From contig CAVOSJ010000003.1 in the NCBI GenBank assembly GCA_963698885.1, positions 558,001 to 622,000 of the forward strand: 64,000 bases of DNA, read 5' to 3'. This document shows positions 20,114 to 28,103 of the stretch, in pieces (the first letter of the stretch is position 1; each line of letters begins with the position of its first letter). Made by a program: the position numbers and the translations under genes. The stretch comes from JBARKJ01 sp963698885. Lineage in GTDB: Bacteria > Nitrospirota > JACRHJ01. The notes under the pieces were generated by a model, which did no database searches, was not told the DNA's origin, and saw only the letters and a list, made by a program, of their open reading frames with translations.

Positions 20114-20974
20114 TTATTTTATCTTCTGCCTTAGCGTCTTCGCTTTTTCGAATTCCGCCTGCAGCGCGTCGCCGTCGCCTGCTTCTATCAGGCCGCGTAA
20201 GGCCTCAAGTGATTTTATATAAACATCCAGCGCGGCTTTTATGTTCCCGGCGTTCAGCAGGCAGATGTCCCGCCACATGCCGGGGTGGCTTCCGGCGATG
20301 CGGGTGAAGTCCTTGAAGCCGCCCGCGGCATAGGATATCGCGTCTTCGCCGCCGTCCATCTTTGTCAGCGCGCCGACCATCGCATACGCCGCGACGTGCG
20401 GGAGGTGGCTTACCATCCCGAACACGCGGTCGTGGTCGAACGGGTCCATCCTCTCCACCTTCGCGCCCGCCGCCTCCCAGAGGTCGGAAACCGCTTCCAG
20501 CGCCTGAATGTCGGTATGCCTTGTCGGGGTAAGGATGCAGCGCGCTCCCTGAAAAAGTTTTAAGTCCGCCGCCTCCGCTCCTGAACGCTCGCCTCCCGCG
20601 ATGGGGTGCGCCGGGACATACCGGGCCTTTAAATAAAATATCTCTTCCAGCCGCTCAACGAGACTGCCCTTGACGCTCCCCGCGTCCGTCACGACGGCCT
20701 GGTCCTTTAAATACGGCTTTATTTCCTTCGCTACCTGCTCGAACGAGCCGACGGGACAGCACAGCACCACGAGGTCGGAGCCGATGACGCCTTTCTTCGC
20801 GTCCTGCGAATAGCGGTCGATTAAGCCCAGCCGGACGGCGCTCTCAAGGTTATCTTTGTTCCTTCCCACGCCGACGACGGTCTGCGCAATACCCCGCGCC
20901 TTTATCACGCCGGCGATAGAGCCGCCGATAAGCCCTACTCCGATTACTGTCGCCTGATTAAAATGAGCGCTCAA
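20114..20974 (-). CDS. tyrA: Prephenate dehydrogenase
   Basis: Oxidatively decarboxylates prephenate for tyrosine synthesis. 286 residues with the N-terminal NAD-binding fold (VIGVGLIGGSIAGVIKARG), a catalytic-His region (PAHPIAGGERSGAEAADLKL) and MVSHLPHVAAYAMVGAL. No chorismate mutase or ACT domain is fused; the mutase lies on PheA upstream. It starts 7 bases after hisC. Confidence 0.94.
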   Translation of the reverse strand: MSAHFNQATVIGVGLIGGSIAGVIKARGIAQTVVGVGRNKDNLESAVRLGLIDRYSQDAKKGVIGSDLVVLCCPVGSFEQVAKEIKPYLKDQAVVTDAGSVKGSLVERLEEIFYLKARYVPAHPIAGGERSGAEAADLKLFQGARCILTPTRHTDIQALEAVSDLWEAAGAKVERMDPFDHDRVFGMVSHLPHVAAYAMVGALTKMDGGEDAISYAAGGFKDFTRIAGSHPGMWRDICLLNAGNIKAALDVYIKSLEALRGLIEAGDGDALQAEFEKAKTLRQKIK

Positions 20975-20981
20975 AACTGCT

Positions 20982-22064
20982 TTATGCCCCCTGTAACGCT
21001 TCGGAAAGCGCTCTAATGAATCTCTCGTTTTCCTGCATCAGGCCCACCGTCACCCTTATCTGCGTCGGCCCCATCGGCCTGACGATAACGCCGCTTTTCA
21101 GTAGCGCGTCATAAACCCCACGCGCTTCCCTGTGGAGGTCTATCCAGATGAAATTGGCCTGCGTGGGCAGGTAGTCCAGGCCCATCTTAGACATTTCCGC
21201 GTAGAGATATTTCTTGCCTTCCTCGTTCACCTTTACCGACCCCTGCACGTGCCCGTCGTCCGAGAGGGCGGCAAGCGCCGCCGCCTGTGCGAGCGAGTTT
21301 GTGTTGAAAGGCGCGCGTACCCTGTTCATCAGGTCCACGAGTTTCGGAGGCGCGAAGCCGTAACCTATACGAAGTCCGGCAAGGCCGTAAATCTTCGAGA
21401 ACGTCCTAAGTATTATTATGTTCCTGCCGTCCCTTAAATATTTGAACGTATCCGGATATTCCGGGCTGGTTACGTACTCGAAATATGCCTCGTCCACCAC
21501 CACCAGCACGTCTTCAGGGACCCGCGACATGAACTCGTCCATCTCCCCCGCCGTATTCATCGTGCCGGTCGGGTTATTTGGATTGGCGATGAAGATTATC
21601 TTCGTATTGCCGTCTATCCTGTCCGCCATCGCGGAGAGGTCATGCCGCCCGTCCTTCAGGGGCACGGCCACGCCTTTTCTACCCGCCGCCTGCGTGGACA
21701 TTTTATAGACGACGAATGACGGCTCCGCGAATATCGACTCCTCGCCGTCCAGAAGGAACGTGCGGACGATTATGTCCAGAAGTTCGTTCGAGCCGTTGCC
21801 CAGGATTATCTCATCCATCGGGCGGCCGAATTTTTTGCTTATCGCATCTTTTAAGTAATGCGCGGCGCCGTCGGGGTAGCGGTTGAGGCTTGCGAGATGG
21901 CCCGCGATTGCGGCGATTGCCTTAGGTGAGGGCCCGATGGGGTTTTCATTGCTGGCGAGTTTTATGGAGCCGGTCAAACCAAGCTCGCGCTCAAGCTCAT
22001 CTATCGGTTTCCCGGGAGCGTAAGGCGTCAGTCTTTCTATATATTCGGATGTAAGTTTTTTCAT
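20982..22064 (-). CDS. hisC: Histidinol-phosphate / aromatic aminotransferase (HisC family)
   Basis: 360 residues, PLP-dependent fold type I. Motifs: LASNENPIGPSPKAIAAI, NRYPDGAAHYLKDAI, GNGSNELLDI, NPNNPTG, DEAYFEYV and the PLP-lysine region RTFSKIYGLAGLRIGYG. Lying between pheA and tyrA, it probably transaminates phenylpyruvate/4-hydroxyphenylpyruvate or prephenate as well as, or instead of, imidazole-acetol phosphate. Confidence 0.93.
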   Translation of the reverse strand: MKKLTSEYIERLTPYAPGKPIDELERELGLTGSIKLASNENPIGPSPKAIAAIAGHLASLNRYPDGAAHYLKDAISKKFGRPMDEIILGNGSNELLDIIVRTFLLDGEESIFAEPSFVVYKMSTQAAGRKGVAVPLKDGRHDLSAMADRIDGNTKIIFIANPNNPTGTMNTAGEMDEFMSRVPEDVLVVVDEAYFEYVTSPEYPDTFKYLRDGRNIIILRTFSKIYGLAGLRIGYGFAPPKLVDLMNRVRAPFNTNSLAQAAALAALSDDGHVQGSVKVNEEGKKYLYAEMSKMGLDYLPTQANFIWIDLHREARGVYDALLKSGVIVRPMGPTQIRVTVGLMQENERFIRALSEALQGA

Positions 22065-22081
22065 AATTAAAAACCAAAACC

Positions 22082-22113
22082 GTTACTTTCTTTTCACGGG
22101 AAAAGAAAGTAAC
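22082..22113. repeat. Palindrome between pheA and hisC
   Basis: GTTACTTTCTTTT and AAAAGAAAGTAAC face each other across CACGGG, giving a 13-base-pair hairpin with a short loop. It resembles, but is not identical to, the palindromes at 20082 and 22152. Confidence 0.7.
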
Positions 22114-22151
22114 ACAAAGAAAAGCGGGGTTTAAGTTCAAAAGTTTTTGGC

Positions 22152-22175
22152 GTTACCTTTTTACAAAAAGGTAAC
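22152..22175. repeat. Palindromic repeat, copy 2
   Basis: GTTACCTTTTTACAAAAAGGTAAC, differing from the copy at 20082 by one central base; flanks (TTTTTGGC before, AAAGG after) are also shared. It lies in the pheA-hisC gap, directly beside the related palindrome at 22082. Confidence 0.75.
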
Positions 22176-22190
22176 AAAGGTTTTGCCTTT

Positions 22191-23267
22191 TTATTTATCG
22201 ATCCGTGCCGCCGGATACGCCCCCAGGACTTTAATGAACAGGCAGTTCCGGCTTAGCTCCTCGATGGCTTCCTTGACCTCCGGGTCCTCGTAATGGCCTT
22301 CGATGTCCACGAAGAAGTGGTACTCCCACGCCTTCTTGCGGGAGGGCCTGGACTCTATCTTCGTCAGGCTTATGCCGCGCTCGGCGAAGGGCTTCAGCAT
22401 ATCGTAGAGCGCGCCGGGCCGGTCTTTCACGGAGAACAGTATCGAGGTCTTGTCTTTCCCCGTCCGGGCGGGCGATTTTTTGGAGATTATGAGGAAGCGG
22501 GTATAGTTGTTTACGTTGTCCTCAATGCGCTCGCGCAGGATTTTGAGGCCGTATATATCAGCCGCAAGCTTGCTGCCTATAGCGGCAAGAGAGGGGTCTT
22601 CCACGGCCATCTCTGCGGCCTTCGTGGTGGATGAAGTCTCCGCGACGGGTACGTCTTTCATATTCTGTTCCAGCCAATGCTTGCACTGGGCCAGCGGCTG
22701 GGGATGCGAGTATATCTTCTTCACGTCCGAAAGCTTCCCGGTATGGTTCATCAGGTAGTGCGAGACCTCCAGCATTATTTCGCCGGATATGTTTAAGTCC
22801 GAGTCCATGAACATGTCCAGCGTGTAGCTGATGACGCCTTCCGTGGAGTTCTCTATAGGCACTACGCCGTATTCCGCCAGGCCGCGCTCGACCTCGGCGA
22901 AGACTTCCTTTATGCTGTTCACGGGGACGTATTGCGCGGAGTACCCGAACTGCTGGATACAGGCAAGGTGCGAGAACGTGGCCCTGGGGCCGAGATACGC
23001 TATTTTTGCGGGCGATTCAAGCGATAGCGAGGCGGAGAATATCTCTTTCAATACCGCCTGAAGGGACTCCGTAGGGAACGGGCCTTTATTCTTTTTTGCC
23101 AGCCGCTCAAGGATCTGCTTTTCGCGGTCCGGGACGTGGAAGACGGTATTCTGCTCCTTCTTAATCCGGCCTATTTCGATGACCAGCTTGGCGCGGCTAT
23201 TCAGAAGCCCCAGGAGCTCGTCATCAATCTCGTCTATTTTTTTCCTTAAGTCCTCGATCTTGGGCAT
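22191..23267 (-). CDS. pheA: Chorismate mutase / prephenate dehydratase, bifunctional
   Basis: First two steps from chorismate to phenylalanine. 358 residues from the ATG at 23267; the frame runs 30 codons further upstream, but the mutase domain begins here (MPKIEDLRKKIDEIDDEL). The dehydratase domain has YLGPRATFSHLA, VPIENSTEGVI and NNYTRFLIIS. The C-terminal ACT domain (DRPGALYDMLKPFAERGI) gives feedback control by phenylalanine. It heads the aromatic operon. Confidence 0.95.
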   Translation of the reverse strand: MPKIEDLRKKIDEIDDELLGLLNSRAKLVIEIGRIKKEQNTVFHVPDREKQILERLAKKNKGPFPTESLQAVLKEIFSASLSLESPAKIAYLGPRATFSHLACIQQFGYSAQYVPVNSIKEVFAEVERGLAEYGVVPIENSTEGVISYTLDMFMDSDLNISGEIMLEVSHYLMNHTGKLSDVKKIYSHPQPLAQCKHWLEQNMKDVPVAETSSTTKAAEMAVEDPSLAAIGSKLAADIYGLKILRERIEDNVNNYTRFLIISKKSPARTGKDKTSILFSVKDRPGALYDMLKPFAERGISLTKIESRPSRKKAWEYHFFVDIEGHYEDPEVKEAIEELSRNCLFIKVLGAYPAARIDK

Positions 23268-23408
23268 CGGGCCGAACACCGCCTTTTCCTTTAAAGTAGA
23301 GGAATTTATACAATAATCAGGCGTGTTTTGCAAGGAAATTGATAAGCGGGGAAACAAAGAGAAGTGGAGTCGGCACCTGAAACGGATAATTTCAATTTCA
23401 TTTAATCT

Positions 23409-24144
23409 TTAGGGTTGCTTCTGCTTATTATGTTCAAGCAGCAATCTTACACATCAGGGTTCGGTTTTTCATTATGGCGTAACCAACCTAAAGAACCGTT
23501 TTGCGCCCACCAGCTTTCGAATTAGCATCTGCGCCTGCTTCAATCCAATGCCCGCATTGCGTCTAAATTGTTAATGTTCGGCTGCATACATCAAGACTGT
23601 CAATAGCGTTGCTTGTTTTTGCATTTACGTTCGGCCCTTGCCTATTAAATAACGGATGATATCTCTATTCAGGCCGCCGAACTTTTAGATTAACGTCATT
23701 GCGGTACAAAATTCGATCATTTGCGCTGTAATAAATTCCAGTTAGGCCTGGAATAGCTAAAATCTCCTTAGCTCCTTTTAGTAATTTGCTATCGGTACAA
23801 ACTCATCTGCGATTTGATCAGGATTTATCCGATATTCCTTTGTGCACTAGTCTGAACAATCGGTTAAATCCAGACCCTTTTCCAATGGCGTAAATAGAAC
23901 AATCATTGCCCCGATAGTCTAGATTTAAAAAACAAGTTCTTGTTTTATCTAAGGGTGTAGTCAACTCTGGTTCTTCAATTTGCTTAAATAAAGGATAATC
24001 CTCCCAATATGGGGTGTCCTTTCGCATCTATTTTAATGAACGTACATTTGCAGATTGAATCAGTTTAGGGAATTCCGCTGTAAGCTTATGGTTATATCCC
24101 GCCATCGCGGTTGCAAAAATGGATGTTAGAATTTTCTTTTTCAG
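23409..24144 (-). pseudogene. Decayed exported ankyrin-repeat protein
   Basis: Fragments of ankyrin repeats appear in all three minus frames: NRDIIRYLIGKG, then VNAKTSN, TVLMYAA, DAMRALIEAGADANSK (across one shift), TVL, and finally NPDV + RLLLEHNKQKQP ending at TAA (23409-23411). A 69-residue open stretch (23818-24027) forms the N-terminal part, and KKKILTSIFATAMAGYN upstream looks like a former signal peptide. Stops and frame changes occur every 30-60 bases, far denser than elsewhere, so this is more likely true decay than sequencing error. Composition is AT-rich. Confidence 0.5.
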
Positions 24145-24705
24145 TAATCGAAAACTCTCTGCCACCTCCACTTTTTGAAGCTAAAATCCAATGAAGCTTT
24201 TAGTCTCCAGTATGCTGGTAGCATCTGAATATTCGATATACTTGCTAAAATCAACCTTGTTAATTTCCTATGACTCAGTCCATTTTCCAATGAGGAACCA
24301 TGTATTTATTTGCAGCCCATAACCTAAGCCAACTCACAGGATTAGCCTCTATTATATTCCGCATAAGCATTAGTACGGCATTTCATCAGTCTTAAGCTCT
24401 ATTTGGTCCTTAATGAAAAGAGAAATCAGTAACGGATTTCGTGATCAACGAGTAATATGTCTTACTCAAAAGGATATTCATAATGGACCTATTGAGACCC
24501 TTTTTTCTAATGATTCTAATGCACTAGTCTTAGATATAATTGTCTTTCTTTACTGATGCTAATGAGACCGATTTACTGTGTCGCGATGAGCATTCTTTGA
24601 AATTAAAATTTGCTTCAAGTTAATTTAAATAAATTTGTTATTTTCCTAGATCAAATCTCTCATGTTCATTTTCTGCTTTACATTGAATGAAAAATTAGTA
24701 ATATT
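24145..24705. other. AT-rich stretch without an intact gene
   Basis: No frame longer than a few dozen codons and no RNA gene is recognisable. Short peptide-like runs on the minus strand (for example NPVSWLRLWAANKYMVPHWK) hint at another decayed gene upstream of the ankyrin remnant, but nothing can be identified. Confidence 0.5.
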
Positions 24706-24753
24706 CCTGCTCTTAATATCTCTTCCCGTTTCGCGCCTCAACTCATCGTTAAT
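24706..24753 (+). repeat. 48-bp direct repeat, left copy
   Basis: Matches 25220-25267 at 44 of 48 positions in the same orientation. The two copies bracket the small coiled-coil gene; their starts are 514 bases apart. Both copies end with CAACTCATCGTTAAT. Confidence 0.8.
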
Positions 24754-24782
24754 AAAAAACCCACCCCCGTTTCAGAGATGGG
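24754..24782 (-). terminator. Rho-independent terminator of the coiled-coil gene
   Basis: On the minus strand CCCATC pairs with GGTGGG (one G-T wobble) and is followed by TTTTTTA. It lies 40 bases after the stop codon of the gene at 24822. Confidence 0.55.
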
Positions 24783-24821
24783 CTTCGATGAAATGAAAGC
24801 TTGCGGTCAAGCTTACTCTGA

Positions 24822-25151
24822 CTAAATTTTCTCTTCCAATCTGCCCACCCGCTGGTCCAGCGTTGCAATGTCGGCCAGGTTGACAAGCGTCATTTTCTCC
24901 AGCCGGGCGTGCTCCTGCTCGTTCTCATCCTTGTGTTTATCAAATACCTGGTGGATTGCCGTCATGCCTTCAGCTACAATATCAAATTTGTGCTGGACGT
25001 CCTCATAAAGAACACCCATTTCTCTTCGAAGGTCGGAAAATTGGTTGTCTATATTCTCAAATTTCCTGTCTATATTCTCAAATTTCTTATCTATATTCTC
25101 AAAGTTCTTCCCAAGGAAATCTATAAGCTCTTTATACTCGTTTTCAGACAT
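24822..25151 (-). CDS. Small coiled-coil protein with tandem heptads
   Basis: 109 residues from the ATG at 25151, which has a GGGAG site; an ATG at 25178 in the same frame is less likely. Near the N-terminus three heptads of the type FENIDKK follow one another, encoded by 21-base tandem repeats, and the rest keeps a coiled-coil pattern to the C-terminus (ATLDQRVGRLEEKI). No membrane segment or enzyme motif. Proteins of this type are common orphan genes in genomic islands. The 48-bp repeats on both sides suggest a mobile cassette. Confidence 0.65.
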   Translation of the reverse strand: MSENEYKELIDFLGKNFENIDKKFENIDRKFENIDNQFSDLRREMGVLYEDVQHKFDIVAEGMTAIHQVFDKHKDENEQEHARLEKMTLVNLADIATLDQRVGRLEEKI

Positions 25152-25219
25152 GACAGTCTCCCTTTTTTTGAACATCACAACCGACTATACATCAGACCCG
25201 GCGATGAGTCAACGGCAAA

Positions 25220-25267
25220 CCTGCTCTTAATAGCTCTTCCCGTTTACCGCCGCAACTCATCGTTAAT
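25220..25267 (+). repeat. 48-bp direct repeat, right copy
   Basis: Right partner of 24706-24753 (44/48 identical). It lies 68 bases upstream of the start of the coiled-coil gene. Confidence 0.8.
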
Positions 25268-25326
25268 TGACGGCTATAAATATATGAGTGGCTTATCCGC
25301 CGTTTTTTTATCGTGCATCATGCGGA

Positions 25327-25383
25327 GCCACTTTTGAGACGTCAGGGGCCACTTTTGAGACATAGAAGGGGGGGTTTTGATAC
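25327..25383. mobile_element. IS21-like terminal repeat remnant
   Basis: GCCACTTTTGAGAC occurs at 25327 and 25348, and a degraded third unit (GGTTTTGATAC) continues the same 21-base spacing at about 25372. Short, regularly spaced direct repeats of this kind are typical of the ends of IS21-family elements. No transposase gene is near, so only an end appears to remain. The rest of 25152-25561 holds no recognisable gene. Confidence 0.45.
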
Positions 25384-25561
25384 ATCATTTTAAAAAGGTT
25401 TTTTAGGCTATTTCCTTTTATTTTACGCTAAGTTACGCCCTATAATTGCGCGCTTCCAAAAACAGAAAACCCTAAACGCAACTAATTGAAAAATAAGGAC
25501 TTTATTCGGAGAATTTTCGGAATTTCGCTATCCCGGCATCAATAAATCAATGAAATTTTAT

Positions 25562-26050
25562 TTAACGGGCGCACTCGGCATCGCTCCCGCAAATTTTTTC
25601 GACGGCATGCGGTATCGCGGGCAGAACTACGGCCAGGTTTTCCGTTGCCCCCTTAAGGCTGCCCGGCAGGTTTATTATGAGCGTCCTGCCCCGTATCCCG
25701 CAGACGGCGCGGGAGATCATCGCATGCGGAGTCTTCTTTAAAGACTCGGCCCGCATCGCCTCCGCCATCCCCGGAAGCTCCCTGTCTATTACCTCTTTCG
25801 TGGCGTCCGGAGTCACATCCCTGGGCGAGACCCCGGTGCCGCCGGTGGTCACGATAAGGTCGGCCACGCCACTTTTCGAGAACCTTATGAACCGGTCCAT
25901 GATGATCTCAATCTCGTCCGGGATTATCTCGTAATGGACTATTTCCGCCGCCGCTCCTTTAAGCATCTCCATCACGGCAGGACCAGAAAAATCTTCCCGC
26001 TCGCCGCGCGAACCCTTGTCGGATATAGTGAAAACGGCCGCCTTGATCAT
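25562..26050 (-). CDS. mogA: Molybdenum cofactor protein, MogA/MoaB family
   Basis: 162 residues from the ATG at 26050. MogA/MoaB proteins adenylylate molybdopterin before MoeA inserts the metal. Motifs: TISDKGSRGEREDFSGP, VTTGGTGVSPRDVTPDAT and LPGSLKGATENL. The start overlaps the MOSC gene stop (ATGA). With the two moeA genes at 9.7-13.5 kb this adds to cofactor supply for formate dehydrogenase. Confidence 0.9.
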   Translation of the reverse strand: MIKAAVFTISDKGSRGEREDFSGPAVMEMLKGAAAEIVHYEIIPDEIEIIMDRFIRFSKSGVADLIVTTGGTGVSPRDVTPDATKEVIDRELPGMAEAMRAESLKKTPHAMISRAVCGIRGRTLIINLPGSLKGATENLAVVLPAIPHAVEKICGSDAECAR

Positions 26051-26481
26051 GGGGCCACCGATATTTCGTCGCCCGGCCGGACCGTACCGCCCTGAAGAAC
26101 TTTTATGAAAATTCCCTCTTTCGGCATTACGCAGTCCCCCGCCTGATAATATATCGCACAGCGGGTATGGCACTCTTTCCCTATCTGGCTCACCTCGCCC
26201 AGCGCCGGGCCAATCTTTATCTTCGTCCCTACAGGCAGCGTCACCAGGTCGATGCCTTCAGTAGTAATATTCTCTGCAAAATCGCCGGGATTCACGTTCA
26301 GCCCCGCTTTTCGCATCTTGTCTATGCTCTCTATCGCCAGAAGGCTCACCTGCCTGTGCCACTCTGAACTCGCGTGCGCGTCGCCCTCAATGCCGAAATT
26401 TGCAATCAGCGCCGCGCTTTCCACGTTTTTCTTGCGCATCCCCTTCTTTTCGCTTACGCTTACCGCGATTACAGAGGCCAA
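26047..26481 (-). CDS. MOSC-domain protein
   Basis: 144 residues, start codon TTG (26481). MOSC domains occur in Moco sulfurases and related proteins. Visible signatures: GIEGDAHASSEWHRQVSLL, PGDFAENITTEGID and the conserved Cys in QIGKECHTRCAIYYQAGDC. MOSC-mogA pairs are frequent; the fused version also exists. Role: handling of sulfur or the Mo cofactor. Confidence 0.88.
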   Translation of the reverse strand: MASVIAVSVSEKKGMRKKNVESAALIANFGIEGDAHASSEWHRQVSLLAIESIDKMRKAGLNVNPGDFAENITTEGIDLVTLPVGTKIKIGPALGEVSQIGKECHTRCAIYYQAGDCVMPKEGIFIKVLQGGTVRPGDEISVAP

Positions 26482-26559
26482 TTTTTAAGTCCTCATAAAA
26501 TGTTTAAACGTTGCTACACTAAGATATTATTGGGTTTACATTATAATATTTACCTTTAT

Positions 26560-26587
26560 TTGTCAAAGGATATGAGCGCGGTATAAT
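26560..26587 (+). promoter_or_regulatory. Sigma-70 promoter of a probably leaderless transcript
   Basis: TTGTCA (26560-26565), 16-base spacer, TATAAT (26582-26587). The first base of the downstream ATG is at 26594, seven bases after the -10 box, where transcription would be expected to start. No ribosome-binding site can fit between. Confidence 0.6.
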
Positions 26588-26593
26588 TAATCT

Positions 26594-26890
26594 ATGGAGT
26601 TCAATTTCTTAGCTTTGGCCGAAGTCGGCGAAGGAGAAAAACCTTACAAGGGGTATTTTATTCCCCTGGAGAAGGGGTATATCCGCCTGATGGCAAGCCG
26701 TCTGGACAGAGAAGGCATGGTGGTGGCGATAAACTATTACGGGAAAAGCGATAAAGACGGGAAGGTCCTGGAACTGAACCGTGTAAACGAGAAGCGCCAG
26801 GCAGTGAGCGAGTTCGAGGCGGATCTGGCGAGGTTCAAGAAAATGCTGGAAGAATCGGGGCTTCAAATCTTTATCGAGGAGATACAATAA
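26594..26890 (+). CDS. Small hypothetical protein, probably leaderless mRNA
   Basis: 98 residues, acidic/basic mixed and soluble; no family recognised. It looks folded (alternating hydrophobic strands up to about residue 50, then a long helix). Its last 20 bases overlap the 3' end of mltA on the other strand. It is the only plus-strand gene in the first 31 kb. Confidence 0.65.
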   Translation: MEFNFLALAEVGEGEKPYKGYFIPLEKGYIRLMASRLDREGMVVAINYYGKSDKDGKVLELNRVNEKRQAVSEFEADLARFKKMLEESGLQIFIEEIQ

Positions 26891-28103
26891 GCGCGTCTTT
26901 CGCCGCCAGGAAGTACAGTCTCCCGTCCCTCTTCATCCACCCCGCTTTTTTCCCGGCGTCATCTCCGTATCCGAAATAGACGTCAACCCTTCCAGGCCCT
27001 TTTATGGCGCCGCCCGCATCCTGTGCGAGGACGAACCTTTTGAAAGCGGACCAGCCGGAGGGGCTGTCAGCCCCTGCAAAATCGGGGGCTTCCGTATCCA
27101 CGTACGCCAGCGCGCCGGAAGGGAATACGGCATGGTCCACCGCTATGCTCCTCCCGCCGGTTACGGGCTCTCCGATGCAGCCGAACGGGCCGTCATCGGC
27201 CAGGGTGAAGAAGACGTAGCTATCGTCCTGGTCCATTACGGGATCCATTTCCTCGGGGTGAGAGTGCAGGTAGTTTTTAAGCCACTCAAGCGACATCACG
27301 CCCCCTTCCGCGCGGCACTTGTCACTCAGGACAGCCCCGATGCTCCTGTATGCCCTGCCGTTTTCCCCAGCGTAATTGATGTGCTTCCTGGAGCCGTCGG
27401 GGAAGGACAGCACACCGGAGCCCTGGACCTGAAGGAAGAATATTTCCGTCGGGTCGGCGCACCAGGCTATCTCAAGGCCCCGGCCGTCCAAGGCTCCTTC
27501 CCGGATTTCTTTCCGTTTATGGTACGGGACGAGCCTGCCGTTTTCCACCCTGCCCAGGAGCGTCCCTTTCATATCCTTCCTGAACCGCCCCAGGTCCGCA
27601 AGGACAAGGTCGTCCGGCTTTTTGTATAAAGGATATTTAAATTTTTCGTCCGGAGTGAGGCTCGCTTCGATTTCTGGGCAGTAATAGCCGGTAAAGAGGA
27701 CGCGGCCTGAGCCGTTCGAACCCGTGGATTCATATACGTTGAATTTTTCCGTCACGTATTTTTTAATCAAGGCAGCCGAAGGACCTGCGAGAAGGAACTC
27801 CCTGAACTCCGAGAGCGATTTCGCCATGCCGCGCGCGGAATACCTGTCATGCCCGAACATTATTTGTTTACGCGGGAGCTTTAAGAAATAATCTGTCGAA
27901 TTTGCGGCGGCCCGGGCGAGGGAGAAAGGCTCCGCGCCATCAATAAAATCAGGATAATCCTGTTGCCTTAGCTTGAAAAGCGCCGACGGCGCCACCGGCT
28001 TTGGGGGCTTTTCGCCCTGCGGCTTCCGGGATACCTCTTTCGGCCCGGCACACGCCGCGAGGGAGGCAAAAACCATGAGCAGGATAAATAACTTCCTTCT
28101 CAA
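26871..28103 (-). CDS. mltA: Membrane-bound lytic murein transglycosylase A
   Basis: 410 residues. The start is a TTG (28103) overlapping the stop of the chemotaxis gene (TTGA). A lipoprotein signal with lipobox SLAAC leads into the MltA domain (TGYYCPEIEASLTPDEKFKY; RGLEIAWCADPTEIFFLQVQ; GSGVLSFPDG) and a 3D domain with catalytic Asp (LAQDAGGAIKGPGRVDVYFG). It cleaves peptidoglycan from the outer membrane side. Confidence 0.93.
   Translation of the reverse strand: MRRKLFILLMVFASLAACAGPKEVSRKPQGEKPPKPVAPSALFKLRQQDYPDFIDGAEPFSLARAAANSTDYFLKLPRKQIMFGHDRYSARGMAKSLSEFREFLLAGPSAALIKKYVTEKFNVYESTGSNGSGRVLFTGYYCPEIEASLTPDEKFKYPLYKKPDDLVLADLGRFRKDMKGTLLGRVENGRLVPYHKRKEIREGALDGRGLEIAWCADPTEIFFLQVQGSGVLSFPDGSRKHINYAGENGRAYRSIGAVLSDKCRAEGGVMSLEWLKNYLHSHPEEMDPVMDQDDSYVFFTLADDGPFGCIGEPVTGGRSIAVDHAVFPSGALAYVDTEAPDFAGADSPSGWSAFKRFVLAQDAGGAIKGPGRVDVYFGYGDDAGKKAGWMKRDGRLYFLAAKDALIVSPR

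Noticed and set aside
24706..25267. Integron attC sites
   Set aside because: The repeats contain AAC-N5-GTT but lack the paired R/L boxes and long imperfect palindrome of attC; no integrase is nearby.
23268..25561. Prophage or toxin-antitoxin system in the AT-rich island
   Set aside because: No phage structural, integrase or toxin motif could be read; only a decayed ankyrin gene and a coiled-coil gene.
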